A DNA stretch of 64,000 bases from an uncultured Bacteroidota bacterium (GCA_902598305.1 CACKBL010000003.1:62001-126000), one strand, 5' to 3'; counted from the first letter of the stretch, positions 34,331 to 44,182 are shown. The notes: generated by a model from the sequence alone, not told the origin. A program made the numbers and translations.

Positions 34331-35080
34331 TTATTTTCTGTTAATTATTGTTGCATTTGCTTGATCTGTAGCTAAAATTGTGAGATCAGAAATGGTAACT
34401 CTTAACGGAACATTTATCATATAATTGATAGCATTTGCTACATCAAATGGATTTAACGGTATAATATCTTTGTAAACTTTTTTCGATTTTTGCACATCAC
34501 CTTTGAATCTCACCATTGAAAATTCTGTTTCTACAAGTCCAGGATGTATTGCACAAACTCGAATATTAAATTTATTTAAATCAATTCTCAAACCTTTTGT
34601 GAATGCATCAACTGCAAATTTACTCGCACAGTAGATATTACCCTTTGGATAAACCTCAAACCCTGCAATTGAACCCATATTTATTATTTGGCCTTGATTT
34701 CTTTTTGTCATTATAGGGAGTAATGCTTTAGTAACGTACATAAGACCTTTTACATTTGAATCAATCATAGCATCCCAATCGTCAAGATCTGCTTCATGTG
34801 AAAAATCCATACCATGTGCATTACCAGCATTGTTTATCAATACGTCAATATTTTTTAGTTTATCGGGAATTGAAGATATAGAGTCAAATACTGATTTTTT
34901 ATCTCTGACATCAAAATTTAAAATGTGTACTTCACCATTAATTTGAGATCTTAATTTTTCAAGACGATCTTTTCTTCTTCCACAAATTATAAGCTTGTTT
35001 TTACCATCCCCTAGGACTTCTGCTGTGGCTCTACCAATTCCGCTGCTCGCGCCCGTAATTAAAATAATTCTTTCCTTCAT
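34331..35080 (-). CDS. SDR-family NAD(P)-dependent oxidoreductase (YdfG-like)
   Basis: A 249-residue classical short-chain dehydrogenase. The cofactor motif is TGASSGIG (residues 9-16), the structural NNAGNAHG motif follows, and the catalytic Tyr-Lys pair is in YCASKFAVDAF, with Ser in NMGSIAG. The pattern resembles YdfG-type enzymes that act on 3-hydroxy acids such as serine or allo-threonine, but the substrate is not certain. It is 3 bases behind the aldo/keto reductase gene. Confidence 0.9.
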   Translation of the reverse strand: MKERIILITGASSGIGRATAEVLGDGKNKLIICGRRKDRLEKLRSQINGEVHILNFDVRDKKSVFDSISSIPDKLKNIDVLINNAGNAHGMDFSHEADLDDWDAMIDSNVKGLMYVTKALLPIMTKRNQGQIINMGSIAGFEVYPKGNIYCASKFAVDAFTKGLRIDLNKFNIRVCAIHPGLVETEFSMVRFKGDVQKSKKVYKDIIPLNPFDVANAINYMINVPLRVTISDLTILATDQANATIINRK

Positions 35081-35083
35081 TTT

Positions 35084-35941
35084 TTAAGGTACCCTTTCTC
35101 CTTTTTGAGCTTCAAAAATACTAAACCAGTCTTCAATATCTAAATTAATCTTTAATGAATCACATGCATTTTCAATCCTCTTATCGATTGTAGTTCCAAT
35201 TATTGGGTGAATTCTTGATGGATGTTTTAAAATCCATGCTAGTAGAAGATTTTCTGAATTTGTGCCATATTTTTCTTTTAAACTTTCAAATATTTTCTTT
35301 ATTCTTTGATTTTCTGGACTATCTATTTTAAAAAAATCACCGAGTGGACTCCAAGCCATAGTACCTATTCCATTGATTTGGTGAAAGTCGATTGTACCGT
35401 CGAGCATTGGAGACGAATTTGAAATTGAATATTCAATTTGATTCCAAGAGATATTTATATTTTTTGAAAGTAGTTCAATATGCGATGGTTTGAAATTTGA
35501 TACACCAAAATCTTTTATTTTTCCTTGTTTAATCAATTCATCAACTGTGTCTGAAATTATGTCTGTATCCATTAAAGGGCTTGGACGATGAAGTAATAAT
35601 AAGTCTAAATAGTCGGTATTTAAATTAGATAATGAACTGTTAACAGAATTAATTATGTGCTGCCTTGAGTAATTGTAATGTTTAATGATATAATTTTTTG
35701 AATCACAAGGGTATTGTATACCACATTTACTTATAAAAAAAAGACTTTTTCTACTGATACCTGTCAATTTGAAAGCTTTTCCAAACTCACTTTCTGTGGT
35801 ATAGCCACCATATATATCTGCATGATCAAATGTGTTTAGTGCGTGATCATGGCAAAATTTTATTTTATCAGACATTTCTTTTATTGAAAGATTTTTCCCC
35901 CATTTTCCCCAAGTCATAGTTCCAACTATTATCCTATTCAT
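35084..35941 (-). CDS. Aldo/keto reductase
   Basis: A 285-residue TIM-barrel NADPH-dependent reductase. The catalytic tetrad can be placed: Asp and Tyr in DHADIYGGYTTE, Lys in FISKCGI, and His in LLLLHRPSP. The cofactor-binding C-terminal part contains IHPIIGTTIDKRI. The overall sequence is closest in style to the YdhF group. It forms a two-gene unit with the SDR gene. The divergent gap to moxR (136 bases) shows no clear promoter boxes for it. Confidence 0.9.
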   Translation of the reverse strand: MNRIIVGTMTWGKWGKNLSIKEMSDKIKFCHDHALNTFDHADIYGGYTTESEFGKAFKLTGISRKSLFFISKCGIQYPCDSKNYIIKHYNYSRQHIINSVNSSLSNLNTDYLDLLLLHRPSPLMDTDIISDTVDELIKQGKIKDFGVSNFKPSHIELLSKNINISWNQIEYSISNSSPMLDGTIDFHQINGIGTMAWSPLGDFFKIDSPENQRIKKIFESLKEKYGTNSENLLLAWILKHPSRIHPIIGTTIDKRIENACDSLKINLDIEDWFSIFEAQKGERVP

Positions 35942-36077
35942 CGTATTTAGTATTGTTTAAGGTTTTAGTTTAAAATAAAATAACCACTTTTAATTTTTAC
36001 GAATTAAAGACTTTTAACCAATTATTAACAAGATAAACTTAAAAAAAACAAGAATTTTGTTCCGCTAAAAATAAATT

Positions 36078-37079
36078 ATGGTTTCAAAGAAAGACATTGA
36101 TATTAAAAAAATAAATGAAAAAATAGAAAAGGATAGTGCTTTTATCGACTTGTTAGTACTAGAAATTAATAAATCAATTGTTGGTCAAAATAATATGATA
36201 GAGAGATTATTAATTGGTCTGTTGGGGCAGGGTCACATTTTACTTGAAGGGGTTCCAGGTCTTGCAAAAACATTGGCTATTAATACACTCAGTAAAGCAG
36301 TTAAAGCTGAGTTTAGTCGAATACAGTTTACACCTGATCTGTTACCTGCTGATGTTGTGGGTACAATGATTTACAATATTAAAGAGAATGATTTTTCAAT
36401 AAAAAAAGGGCCAATTTTTGCCAATTTTATTTTAGCAGATGAAATAAACCGTGCACCAGCAAAAGTTCAGTCTGCTCTCTTAGAGGCAATGCAAGAAAAG
36501 CAGGTTACCATTGGTGACACCTCATTCAAGCTGCAGCAACCATTTTTAGTTATGGCGACTCAAAACCCTGTGGAGCAAGAGGGAACGTATCCACTACCAG
36601 AAGCACAAATAGACAGGTTTATGTTGAAAACTGTTATAGATTATCCGGATATTAAAGACGAGCAAGATATAGTAAAACAAAATTTGGATTTAAAACCAAT
36701 TTCTATCAAGCCTGTAGCTACAACAAAGCAGATAATTACTGCTCAACAAACCGTTAGAGAAGTTTATATGGATGAAAAAATAGAGCGTTATATATTAGAC
36801 CTAGTTTTTGCTACTAGGTTTCCTGAAAAGTACAATCTAGAAAAATTAAAACCATTAATTAACTTTGGAGCATCTCCTAGAGGAAGTATTAACTTAGCTG
36901 TTGCATCAAAATGTTATGCTTTTTTAAAGCACAGAGGATATGTTATCCCTGAAGATGTAAGATCAGTTGTTTACGATATATTTCGACATAGAATAGGACT
37001 TACTTATGAGGCTGAGGCTGAAAATATTTCTTCCGAGGACATAATTTCAGATATAATTAATGAAGTTGAAGTTCCTTAG
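36078..37079 (+). CDS. MoxR-family AAA+ ATPase
   Basis: A 333-residue AAA+ protein. Walker A lies in LEGVPGLAKTLAINTL (about residues 56-71), Walker B in FILADEINRAPAKVQSALLE, and sensor 1 in VMATQNPVEQEGTYPLPEAQ. The sensor 2 region is GASPRGSINLAVA. MoxR proteins act as chaperone-like partners of von Willebrand A domain proteins, here the DUF58 and BatA/BatB products downstream. It opens the eight-gene Bat operon. A GAATTTTG sequence at 36052-36059 is one base from the -7 consensus. Confidence 0.95.
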   Translation: MVSKKDIDIKKINEKIEKDSAFIDLLVLEINKSIVGQNNMIERLLIGLLGQGHILLEGVPGLAKTLAINTLSKAVKAEFSRIQFTPDLLPADVVGTMIYNIKENDFSIKKGPIFANFILADEINRAPAKVQSALLEAMQEKQVTIGDTSFKLQQPFLVMATQNPVEQEGTYPLPEAQIDRFMLKTVIDYPDIKDEQDIVKQNLDLKPISIKPVATTKQIITAQQTVREVYMDEKIERYILDLVFATRFPEKYNLEKLKPLINFGASPRGSINLAVASKCYAFLKHRGYVIPEDVRSVVYDIFRHRIGLTYEAEAENISSEDIISDIINEVEVP

Positions 37080-37099
37080 TAAACATTTTTTTAAAATTT

Positions 37100-37966
37100 A
37101 TGGATACCAAAGAACTACTTAAAAAAGTTAGAAAAATTGAAATTAAAACTAGACGTTTAAGTGACAATGTCTTTGGTGGAGAATACCACAGTACTTTCAA
37201 AGGAAGAGGTATGACTTTTAGTGAAGTTCGCCAATATCAATATGGTGATGACGTTCGTTCAATAGATTGGAATGTTACTGCTAGATATAATGAACCCTAT
37301 GTAAAAATCTTCGAAGAAGAACGTGAGTTAACCCTCATGCTTTTAGTTGATGTAAGTGGTTCGGAATTTTTTGGAACAAGCACGCAATTCAAAAGAGATT
37401 TTATCACAGAAATTGCAGCTACTTTATCGTTTTCAGCTCTTCAAAATAATGATAAAGTAGGTCTAATTCTCTTTTCTAATCAAATAGAGCTATTTATTCC
37501 ACCCAAAAAAGGTAGATCACATATACTTAGAATAATTCGAGAACTGCTTGAGTTCAAGCCTTTAAATAAATCTACAAATATTTCTGTTCCTTTAGAGTTT
37601 ATATCCAGTATACTTAAAAAAAAGGCTATAGTATTTTTGTTATCTGATTTTTTGGATGATAAGTATGAAAAAAATTTGAGGATCGCATCTAATAAGCATG
37701 ATTTAACTGGTATTAGAGTTTTTGACAAATCTGAAGAAAGTATTATTAACTTGGGATTTGTTTCTTTTTTTGATATAGAGACAGGCAAGAATAGATTTAT
37801 AAATACCAGTTCTAAAAAAACACGTAGTGCTTTTTCAAAATATTTCTATGAAAAACAGTCTGAATTTCTAAATATTTTTAAAATGAATGGTGCCGGGACA
37901 ATTAATTGCTGTGTGGATGAAAGCTATGTAAAAAAACTTTTAGCATACTTTAAAGCTAGAGCATAA
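37100..37966 (+). CDS. DUF58 domain protein of the Bat operon
   Basis: A 288-residue cytoplasmic protein with the DUF58 hallmark GRGMTFSEVRQYQYGDDVRSID (N-terminal third; its first part is the recognisable REYxxGDDxRxIDW-like motif). A von Willebrand A-like domain follows with LLVDVSGSEFFG holding the metal-site DxSxS-like residues. It usually works with MoxR. It is 20 bases behind moxR and 1 base ahead of the next gene. Confidence 0.93.
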   Translation: MDTKELLKKVRKIEIKTRRLSDNVFGGEYHSTFKGRGMTFSEVRQYQYGDDVRSIDWNVTARYNEPYVKIFEEERELTLMLLVDVSGSEFFGTSTQFKRDFITEIAATLSFSALQNNDKVGLILFSNQIELFIPPKKGRSHILRIIRELLEFKPLNKSTNISVPLEFISSILKKKAIVFLLSDFLDDKYEKNLRIASNKHDLTGIRVFDKSEESIINLGFVSFFDIETGKNRFINTSSKKTRSAFSKYFYEKQSEFLNIFKMNGAGTINCCVDESYVKKLLAYFKARA

Positions 37967-37967
37967 A

Positions 37968-39566
37968 ATGAAAATTAAAATCGTTTTACTTTTAATATCA
38001 AATATTGTAATTGCTCAGAAGAGCAAGGAAATTTTTACAACTATTGATTCCACAAAGGTTAAAATTGGAGAAGAAATTAAATATGGTATAAAAATAAAAT
38101 CTGATTCACTATTCTTTGTTGAATTTCCTGCTAAACCTTTTTTCACCCCTTTTGAAATTATTGATGAAAAGCCAATTGATACCTTAAAGCTCAAAAATAA
38201 ATTTATTTTAACTAAGGAATATTCACTTATAAACTTTGATTCCGGAAGATATTGGATTCCTCCTCAAAAAGTTTTTGTTGATGGTAAGTCTTTTTTTTCA
38301 GATTCTCTTCAGGTACAAATAGCCAATGTCAAAGTAGATACACTCAAGCAGCCATTATTTGATATTAAGCCAATTGTAGAAGTGAAAAAATCTTATAAAG
38401 GTTTAATTGAAAATATATTTTTAATCATATGCCTTATTGCGTTAATTCTTGTACTCTATTTTTTATATATAAGATTCCAGAAAAAAATGGAAGAAATTAT
38501 TGATGAACAGCCTCCTTTTGAAAAAGCAATTAATGCATTAAAAAATATTGAAAAAGAAGACCTTGTAAAGCAAAAAGAATTTAAGATTTATTATTCCAAA
38601 ATAACAGAAGTACTAAGGAAATATTTAGAGGAAGATGCAAAAGTATCTGCTTTGGAAAGTACAACAGGCGAATTATTAAAAAGTTTGCGACAGCAAAAAA
38701 AAGAAGGAAAATTAGAATTGAAACCTGAGACACTTGAGACCTTAAAACATGTTCTTGAAAATGCTGATTTAGCAAAATTTGCTCTTTCTCAACCCAAAAG
38801 TGAAATTGCAATTAATGATAGAAATTTAATAGAAAAAGTTGTTTACGAAACCAAAGAAGCTATCCCTGAACCAACTCAAGAAGAAATAGAAGCAACCGCT
38901 GCATTTAAAAGGGAGCAACTAAAAAAAAGAAGAAAAAAAAGATTTCAATTAGTAGGTCTGGGATCTTTGATTGTATTGGTGTCAATTTCAATTGGCAGTA
39001 TTTTATACTTTGGATATACTCCAATTAAAGATACTATACTTAGAAAACCAACTAAATTATTATTGGATGGCAACTGGATAAAAAGCCAATATGGCACACC
39101 GCCAATTTCTATAGAAACTCCGAATGTTCTTCTAAGGGACGAATCTACAAATAAAGAATCCACTATCTATTTTTATGGTAAAAACTATGATGATTTCAGA
39201 ATAAATCTAGCTTTTTTAGAAGTTGAGAAACAAACTGATGAAAAAAAATCAAAGGAGGAGCAAGAGGCCTTACTAAGAAAGATAATGGATTTTGAAGTAA
39301 AATCACTCGAAGAAAAAGGAGCTGTTAATTTATTAGTGCAAAATGATACATTTAAAACCTTAGATGGAACCGAAACCCTTCGATTGTTTGGTTCTATGGA
39401 CTTGAAAAATGGAAACTCTTTTGACAGATATCGTTTTGTTTCGGTTGTATTTCCTTTAGACGAAGTAAAAATATCACTGCAAATTATTTTTTTACAAAAC
39501 GATATTTATGGTGAAAAGATTGAAAAGAGAATTTTTGATTCTCTGGAAATAATTAGAAAGATTTAA
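37968..39566 (+). CDS. BatD-like two-span membrane protein of the Bat operon
   Basis: A 532-residue protein of no named function. It has a signal peptide (ending near IVIAQ, residue 17), then an extracytoplasmic beta-rich domain to about 140 resembling the N-terminus of BatD. A membrane helix follows at about 146-168. Next comes a cytoplasmic helical region (about 170-320) with YYSKITEVLRKYLEED, which is shared with BatD and DUF4381 proteins. A second helix is at about 326-348, and the last 170 residues are a second extracytoplasmic beta-rich part. It lies 1 base after the DUF58 gene and 1 base before batA. The product probably scaffolds the complex; this is inference. Confidence 0.75.
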   Translation: MKIKIVLLLISNIVIAQKSKEIFTTIDSTKVKIGEEIKYGIKIKSDSLFFVEFPAKPFFTPFEIIDEKPIDTLKLKNKFILTKEYSLINFDSGRYWIPPQKVFVDGKSFFSDSLQVQIANVKVDTLKQPLFDIKPIVEVKKSYKGLIENIFLIICLIALILVLYFLYIRFQKKMEEIIDEQPPFEKAINALKNIEKEDLVKQKEFKIYYSKITEVLRKYLEEDAKVSALESTTGELLKSLRQQKKEGKLELKPETLETLKHVLENADLAKFALSQPKSEIAINDRNLIEKVVYETKEAIPEPTQEEIEATAAFKREQLKKRRKKRFQLVGLGSLIVLVSISIGSILYFGYTPIKDTILRKPTKLLLDGNWIKSQYGTPPISIETPNVLLRDESTNKESTIYFYGKNYDDFRINLAFLEVEKQTDEKKSKEEQEALLRKIMDFEVKSLEEKGAVNLLVQNDTFKTLDGTETLRLFGSMDLKNGNSFDRYRFVSVVFPLDEVKISLQIIFLQNDIYGEKIEKRIFDSLEIIRKI

Positions 39567-39567
39567 A

Positions 39568-40569
39568 ATGGAAGATATATATTTTGCTAATCCCGAATTT
39601 TTGTGGCTTTTAATACTTATTCCTCTATTATCTTTGTGGCATTATTACAACAAAGGAAAAGTAAAAGCTAAACTTAGTATTCCTACACTTAAAGCTTTCG
39701 AAAGTTTTCCTTCACTCATAGAAAAGTTACACCCCATTTTATTTATTTTTAGATTAATTGCATTATCGCTACTAATTCTAGCAATATCAAGACCGCAAAC
39801 TGTGGATGTTTCTTCTAAAACTAAAACAAATCGAGGAATTGATATTGTTATGGCCATTGATGTATCGTCAAGTATGTTGGCTCAAGATCTAAAACCAAAC
39901 AGACTAACTGCCTTAAAAAATGTTGCAAGTGACTTTATTAATCAACGCACGAATGATAGAATAGGACTGATTGTTTATGCTGGCGAGAGCTACACTAAGA
40001 CTCCAATAACGAGCGATAAACAAATGGTAAAAAACACTATGAACAAAATTAATTTTGATGGCGTTATTGATGATGGTACTGCAATTGGTATGGGTCTTGC
40101 TACTGCGGTTAACAGATTAAAGGACAGTAGGGCAAAAAGCAAAGTAATTATATTATTGACAGATGGTGTGAACAACTCTGGTTTTATTGATCCAAAAATT
40201 GCTGCTGAATTGGCATCGGAATTTAATATTAAAACCTATACCATTGGAATTGGTAGTAATGGAAACGCTAGAGCTCCAGTTGGAATTTTACCAAACGGAA
40301 AATTTCAATACGGAATTACCAAAGTTGAAATAGATGAAAAATTGCTAAAGGCGATTGCCGACAAAACAGGAGGTCTTTATTTTAGAGCAACGGATAATTC
40401 AAGTTTGGAATCGATATACAATGAGATTAATAAACTTGAGAAAACTGAAATAAATGAATTTAAATATTACAATTATAATGAAAAGTATAGGATTTTTGTT
40501 TTGATAGCTTTAATTATAATATTTACTGAATGGTTATTGAAAAACACATTATATAAAAGCTTTATTTAA
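39568..40569 (+). CDS. batA: BatA, von Willebrand A domain membrane protein
   Basis: A 333-residue protein with two N-terminal hydrophobic segments, a von Willebrand A domain and one C-terminal membrane helix. The metal site motif DVSSSM is at about residues 97-102 (MAIDVSSSMLAQD), with a further Thr/Asp set in LLTDGVNNSG. Bat proteins were linked to oxygen tolerance in Bacteroides fragilis; their molecular action is not known. It is 1 base from both neighbours. Confidence 0.93.
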   Translation: MEDIYFANPEFLWLLILIPLLSLWHYYNKGKVKAKLSIPTLKAFESFPSLIEKLHPILFIFRLIALSLLILAISRPQTVDVSSKTKTNRGIDIVMAIDVSSSMLAQDLKPNRLTALKNVASDFINQRTNDRIGLIVYAGESYTKTPITSDKQMVKNTMNKINFDGVIDDGTAIGMGLATAVNRLKDSRAKSKVIILLTDGVNNSGFIDPKIAAELASEFNIKTYTIGIGSNGNARAPVGILPNGKFQYGITKVEIDEKLLKAIADKTGGLYFRATDNSSLESIYNEINKLEKTEINEFKYYNYNEKYRIFVLIALIIIFTEWLLKNTLYKSFI

Positions 40570-40570
40570 A

Positions 40571-41608
40571 ATGTATCAATTAGACGAGCCAATTTATTTT
40601 TATATACTCTTCTCAATCCCTTTTATTTGGACGATTTTCTTCTTTTTGTCTTTATGGAAAAAGAAAACACAAAAACAATTTATTTCAAGCAAAATGTTAG
40701 AAAAACTTAGTCCTGAAAAGTCCAATTTTAAAGGTTTTTTAAAATTAATTATAATTTCTTTGGGAATTATTTCAATTTCATTTGGACTTGTCAACCCTAA
40801 AATAGGAACTAAATTAGAGACGGTAAAAAGAGAAGGGGTTGACATAGTGTTCGCAATAGATGTTTCAAAAAGTATGCTTACTGAAGATATAGCTCCAAAC
40901 AGAATTGAAAAGGCAAAAAGATTGGTTTCCGCTTTATTAAACCAATTGGTTAGTGACAGGGTTGGAATTATAGTATATGCAGCTAGTGCAGTTCCGCAAC
41001 TTCCCATAACCACTGATTATGGTGCAACAAAAATGTTTTTACAATCAATAAATACAGACATGTTATCATCTCAAGGCACAGCAATAGATGATGCAATAAA
41101 GTTAGGTATTAATTTTTTTGATGATGAAATGCAAACAAATAGGATACTTTTTATCCTATCTGACGGGGAGGATCATGCTGGTGAAAACACCATCAATGTG
41201 GCACAACAGGCAAATGCAAAGGGTATTAAAATTTTTTCAATTGGAGTAGGTACAGAAAAAGGTGGACCTATACCTATTAAATCTAATGGTGTTGTAGAAA
41301 GTTATAAAAAAGATGAAAACGGAGAAGTTGTTATTTCAAAAAGAAGCGATATAATTTTGACTTCAATTTCGGAATCAACAGATGGGGTGTATATAGACGG
41401 TAATGACACAAATTACGTTATTGATAAAGTAAAGGATGAGCTTCAAAAAATTGAAAAAAAGGAATTTGAGGCGAAAAAATTTGTTAGTTATAAGGATAGA
41501 TTTCAAATTTTTCTCATACTTGGATTTATTTTAATATTTATTGATCAAATTATTCTAGAAACCAAAACCAAATGGGTTGCAAGGTTAAACCTTTTTAACG
41601 AAAATTAA
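40571..41608 (+). CDS. batB: BatB, von Willebrand A domain membrane protein
   Basis: A 345-residue paralogue of BatA with the same plan: two N-terminal membrane segments, the von Willebrand A domain with DVSKSM (about 97-102), LSDGEDHAGEN near the middle, and a C-terminal membrane helix. BatA and BatB probably form a heteromer. The gene is 1 base behind batA and 3 bases ahead of batC. Confidence 0.93.
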   Translation: MYQLDEPIYFYILFSIPFIWTIFFFLSLWKKKTQKQFISSKMLEKLSPEKSNFKGFLKLIIISLGIISISFGLVNPKIGTKLETVKREGVDIVFAIDVSKSMLTEDIAPNRIEKAKRLVSALLNQLVSDRVGIIVYAASAVPQLPITTDYGATKMFLQSINTDMLSSQGTAIDDAIKLGINFFDDEMQTNRILFILSDGEDHAGENTINVAQQANAKGIKIFSIGVGTEKGGPIPIKSNGVVESYKKDENGEVVISKRSDIILTSISESTDGVYIDGNDTNYVIDKVKDELQKIEKKEFEAKKFVSYKDRFQIFLILGFILIFIDQIILETKTKWVARLNLFNEN

Positions 41609-41611
41609 CAT

Positions 41612-42406
41612 ATGAATTGGAAATACATTTTTATTATTATTAGTTTCTCTTTAAAGGCCCAGGCAGAGAAAGAGAATAATTATATATCAAAGGGAAATGG
41701 ACTACATGAAAATAAATCATATGTAGATGCAGAAGGGGAGTTTAGAAAAGCACTTTCTATAAATCAAGACAATCCAATAGCAAATCAAAATCTTGGGAAC
41801 ACTCTTTATAGGTCTGAAGATTATGACCAAGCAAACCAAAGATTTTTCAGGTCTCAAAAGGATAATCTAGATAAAAGCCAAAAACATTTAGCCTTTCATA
41901 ATATGGGCAACGTATTCATGAAAAAGAAAGATTATCCAAAGGCGGTTGAAGCTTATAAAAATGCTTTAAGGAATAATCCTAAAGATGATGAGACCAGGTA
42001 CAACTATGCACTTGCTAAAGAAATGTTAGAGAAAGAAAAAAAAGAGGATAAGAACAAGAAAGATCAAAATAAAGATCAAAATAAAAATCAAAATAAAAAT
42101 CAAAATAAAGATCAAAATAAAAATAATGAAAATAAACCTAATGAGAATGAGGAAAAGAATAACTCAAAAGGTGATAAAGAAAACAAAGGAGATAATAAAA
42201 AAAATAAATCTGACAAAGAAAACGAAAAAGAGGATAGCAGGGATAACACAAAGAAATCACAACCCAAAAGAAATCCTGGACAACTTTCCAAAGAGCAAAT
42301 TAAGAGCTTATTAGAGGCAATGAATCAACAGGAAAAAAATGTACAGGATAAGGTAAATGCAAAAAAACAAAAAGGTATACCAATAAAAAAGAAAAAGGAT
42401 TGGTAG
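41612..42406 (+). CDS. batC: BatC, TPR protein with a low-complexity Lys/Asn/Asp/Gln tail
   Basis: A 264-residue protein. A signal peptide (to about residue 18) is followed by TPR repeats (about 25-145), with units such as AEGEFRKALSINQDNPIANQ and YPKAVEAYKNALRNNPKDDE. A highly charged low-complexity stretch follows (about 146-228) built from KDQN/KNQN repeats and Asn/Lys/Glu runs, then a short conserved C-terminus (PGQLSKEQIKSLLEAM). The low-complexity part is probably a flexible linker in the periplasm. The repeat DNA (42059-42124) may vary in copy number. Confidence 0.9.
   Translation: MNWKYIFIIISFSLKAQAEKENNYISKGNGLHENKSYVDAEGEFRKALSINQDNPIANQNLGNTLYRSEDYDQANQRFFRSQKDNLDKSQKHLAFHNMGNVFMKKKDYPKAVEAYKNALRNNPKDDETRYNYALAKEMLEKEKKEDKNKKDQNKDQNKNQNKNQNKDQNKNNENKPNENEEKNNSKGDKENKGDNKKNKSDKENEKEDSRDNTKKSQPKRNPGQLSKEQIKSLLEAMNQQEKNVQDKVNAKKQKGIPIKKKKDW
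42059..42124 (+). repeat. 12-base tandem repeat inside batC
   Basis: Five and a half copies of AAAGATCAAAAT, with AAAAATCAAAAT as variant, encode repeated Lys-Asp/Asn-Gln-Asn. Since the unit is a multiple of three, a change in copy number would keep the reading frame. Confidence 0.85.
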
Positions 42407-42415
42407 AAATTTAAT

Positions 42416-44182
42416 ATGAAAAAATTATTCTACATATTGATTTTATTTTATACCACTCAATCTACATTTATTTTTGGGCAAGTTCAGTTTGAGACTGAGT
42501 TAAGTAAAAATCGACTTGGATTAAACGAAAGATTACGTGTTACTTTTAAAATGAATAAAAATGGAGATAATTTTCAGCCACCTTCTTTCAATGGATTTAC
42601 TTTGGTAGGAGGTCCAAATCAGTCGGTTAGTAACAGTTATGTAAATGGTGTTAGAAGTTTTTCAAAGTCATATTCTTACTTTTTAACTCCTAATAGGAAA
42701 GGCAGTATTGAAATAGGTCAGGCAAGTATTGAAATTGACGGAGAAGTCTATAAAACCTCTCCAAAGAGGGTGGAAGTAACGGAGGCTGTCAGTAAACCGA
42801 ATAGTCCCGAGTCTAAGGCAAATGCCATTGTTGACCAAAATTTACATTTGGTAGCTGAGATTTCCAACCAAAGGCCTTATCTAAATCAATCAGTAAATAT
42901 TATTTATAAACTATATTTTTCTTCTGAAATTAGTATTTCAAATGTAAATGAGGTTGAAATGCCAAAATACTCTGATTTTTGGAGTACTCTACTTCCAATT
43001 CCAAAGTTAGAAATCAAAAGAGGAGAATACAAAGGACAACCATATAATTATGTTGTGTGGCGAAAGGCTGTTTTATACCCTCAAAAAACAGGTAAACTTT
43101 CAATAGAGCCCCTAACTTTAAATGTGTCAGTCGATGTTCCTACAAATAGAAGAGATTTCTTTGGTAATAGAGTATATCAAAAAACCCCTAAAGTTGTAAC
43201 TGCTGGTAAAAGAATATTGAATGTTAAAGAACTTCCAATTGATAATAAGCCAAAAAACTTCACAGGTGCAGTTGGACAATTTGACTTCTCTGTAGATTTT
43301 AATAAAAATAAATTAAAATCATCTGAATCATTTCAAGCAACTTTAAAAGTGAGTGGTAATGGGAATCTTAAATTATTCTCTTTACCTAAACTAACAGCCC
43401 CTAGTTCCTTAGAAATTTATGATCCTGAGCATAAGGAAAATGTAAAAACAAATCTTTCTGGGATGAGAGGTAGCATTGAGGACATATATACGGTTGTTCC
43501 TCAATTAAAAGGAAACTATCCAGTTCCATCTATAAACTTTTCTTTTTTTGATCCTATTAAGGAAAGATATGTCACTTTAAAGTCGGATGAAACACTTATA
43601 AATGTAAATGAGGGGCCAACAGACTTAATATCAGAAAACCAGACTTCCAACTCAAGAAATAGCATCTCAAAAAATAGTGAATCCTATTTTAATTTCATTA
43701 AGACCAAAACAGATTTAAAGAAAATAAATTCAAAATTATTTTTTAATTCAAATCTTTTTTGGATTTTACTCACCCTGCCAATTTTGATTCTAATATCAGT
43801 AATTTTAATAAAGAGAAAAATTGAAAATAAAGTAATTAACCCTCTTGATGAGAGGAAAAAGAAAGCTAACTTTTTAGCAAAAAAATATTTCTCCGAAGCA
43901 AAAAAACTGATTGGTCAAAAAGAAGAGTTTTATAGTTCATTAGAAAAGGCTCTTCACAATTATATGAAATCCAAACTTAATGTTGAAACTACAGATTTGT
44001 CAAAGGATGTAATTTCAAATCTACTGCATGAAAAAAAATGTGAAATTTCTAGTATAGAGAGTTTTATATACATGTTAAAAAAATGCGAAGAAGCTAGATA
44101 TTCTCCAATTTCACAAGAAAACATGGGTCAGCATTATGAAAAGGCAATAGAAACAATAACCATTATTGATAAGCAAATATGA
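42416..44182 (+). CDS. batD: BatD, oxygen-tolerance membrane protein
   Basis: A 588-residue protein with a signal peptide. Repeated immunoglobulin-like beta domains follow, with BatD landmarks such as FQPPSFNGFTLVGGPNQS (about 57-74) and RKAVLYPQKTGKLSIEP. A membrane helix lies near residues 447-465 and a cytoplasmic helical domain ends the protein. It is the large extracytoplasmic part of the Bat system. Its last 4 bases overlap batE. Confidence 0.92.
   Translation: MKKLFYILILFYTTQSTFIFGQVQFETELSKNRLGLNERLRVTFKMNKNGDNFQPPSFNGFTLVGGPNQSVSNSYVNGVRSFSKSYSYFLTPNRKGSIEIGQASIEIDGEVYKTSPKRVEVTEAVSKPNSPESKANAIVDQNLHLVAEISNQRPYLNQSVNIIYKLYFSSEISISNVNEVEMPKYSDFWSTLLPIPKLEIKRGEYKGQPYNYVVWRKAVLYPQKTGKLSIEPLTLNVSVDVPTNRRDFFGNRVYQKTPKVVTAGKRILNVKELPIDNKPKNFTGAVGQFDFSVDFNKNKLKSSESFQATLKVSGNGNLKLFSLPKLTAPSSLEIYDPEHKENVKTNLSGMRGSIEDIYTVVPQLKGNYPVPSINFSFFDPIKERYVTLKSDETLINVNEGPTDLISENQTSNSRNSISKNSESYFNFIKTKTDLKKINSKLFFNSNLFWILLTLPILILISVILIKRKIENKVINPLDERKKKANFLAKKYFSEAKKLIGQKEEFYSSLEKALHNYMKSKLNVETTDLSKDVISNLLHEKKCEISSIESFIYMLKKCEEARYSPISQENMGQHYEKAIETITIIDKQI

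Noticed and set aside
40600-41013. A 137-codon open frame on the minus strand within batB
   Set aside because: It is entirely antisense to a well-supported von Willebrand A gene and has no family features or start context of its own.
42059-42124. Short direct repeats that might suggest a CRISPR-like array
   Set aside because: Units are 12 bases, contiguous and without spacers, and they encode part of BatC.
42126-42314. A 62-codon frame within batC in another phase
   Set aside because: It arises from the Lys/Asn-rich repetitive DNA; BatC itself is clearly the coding frame.
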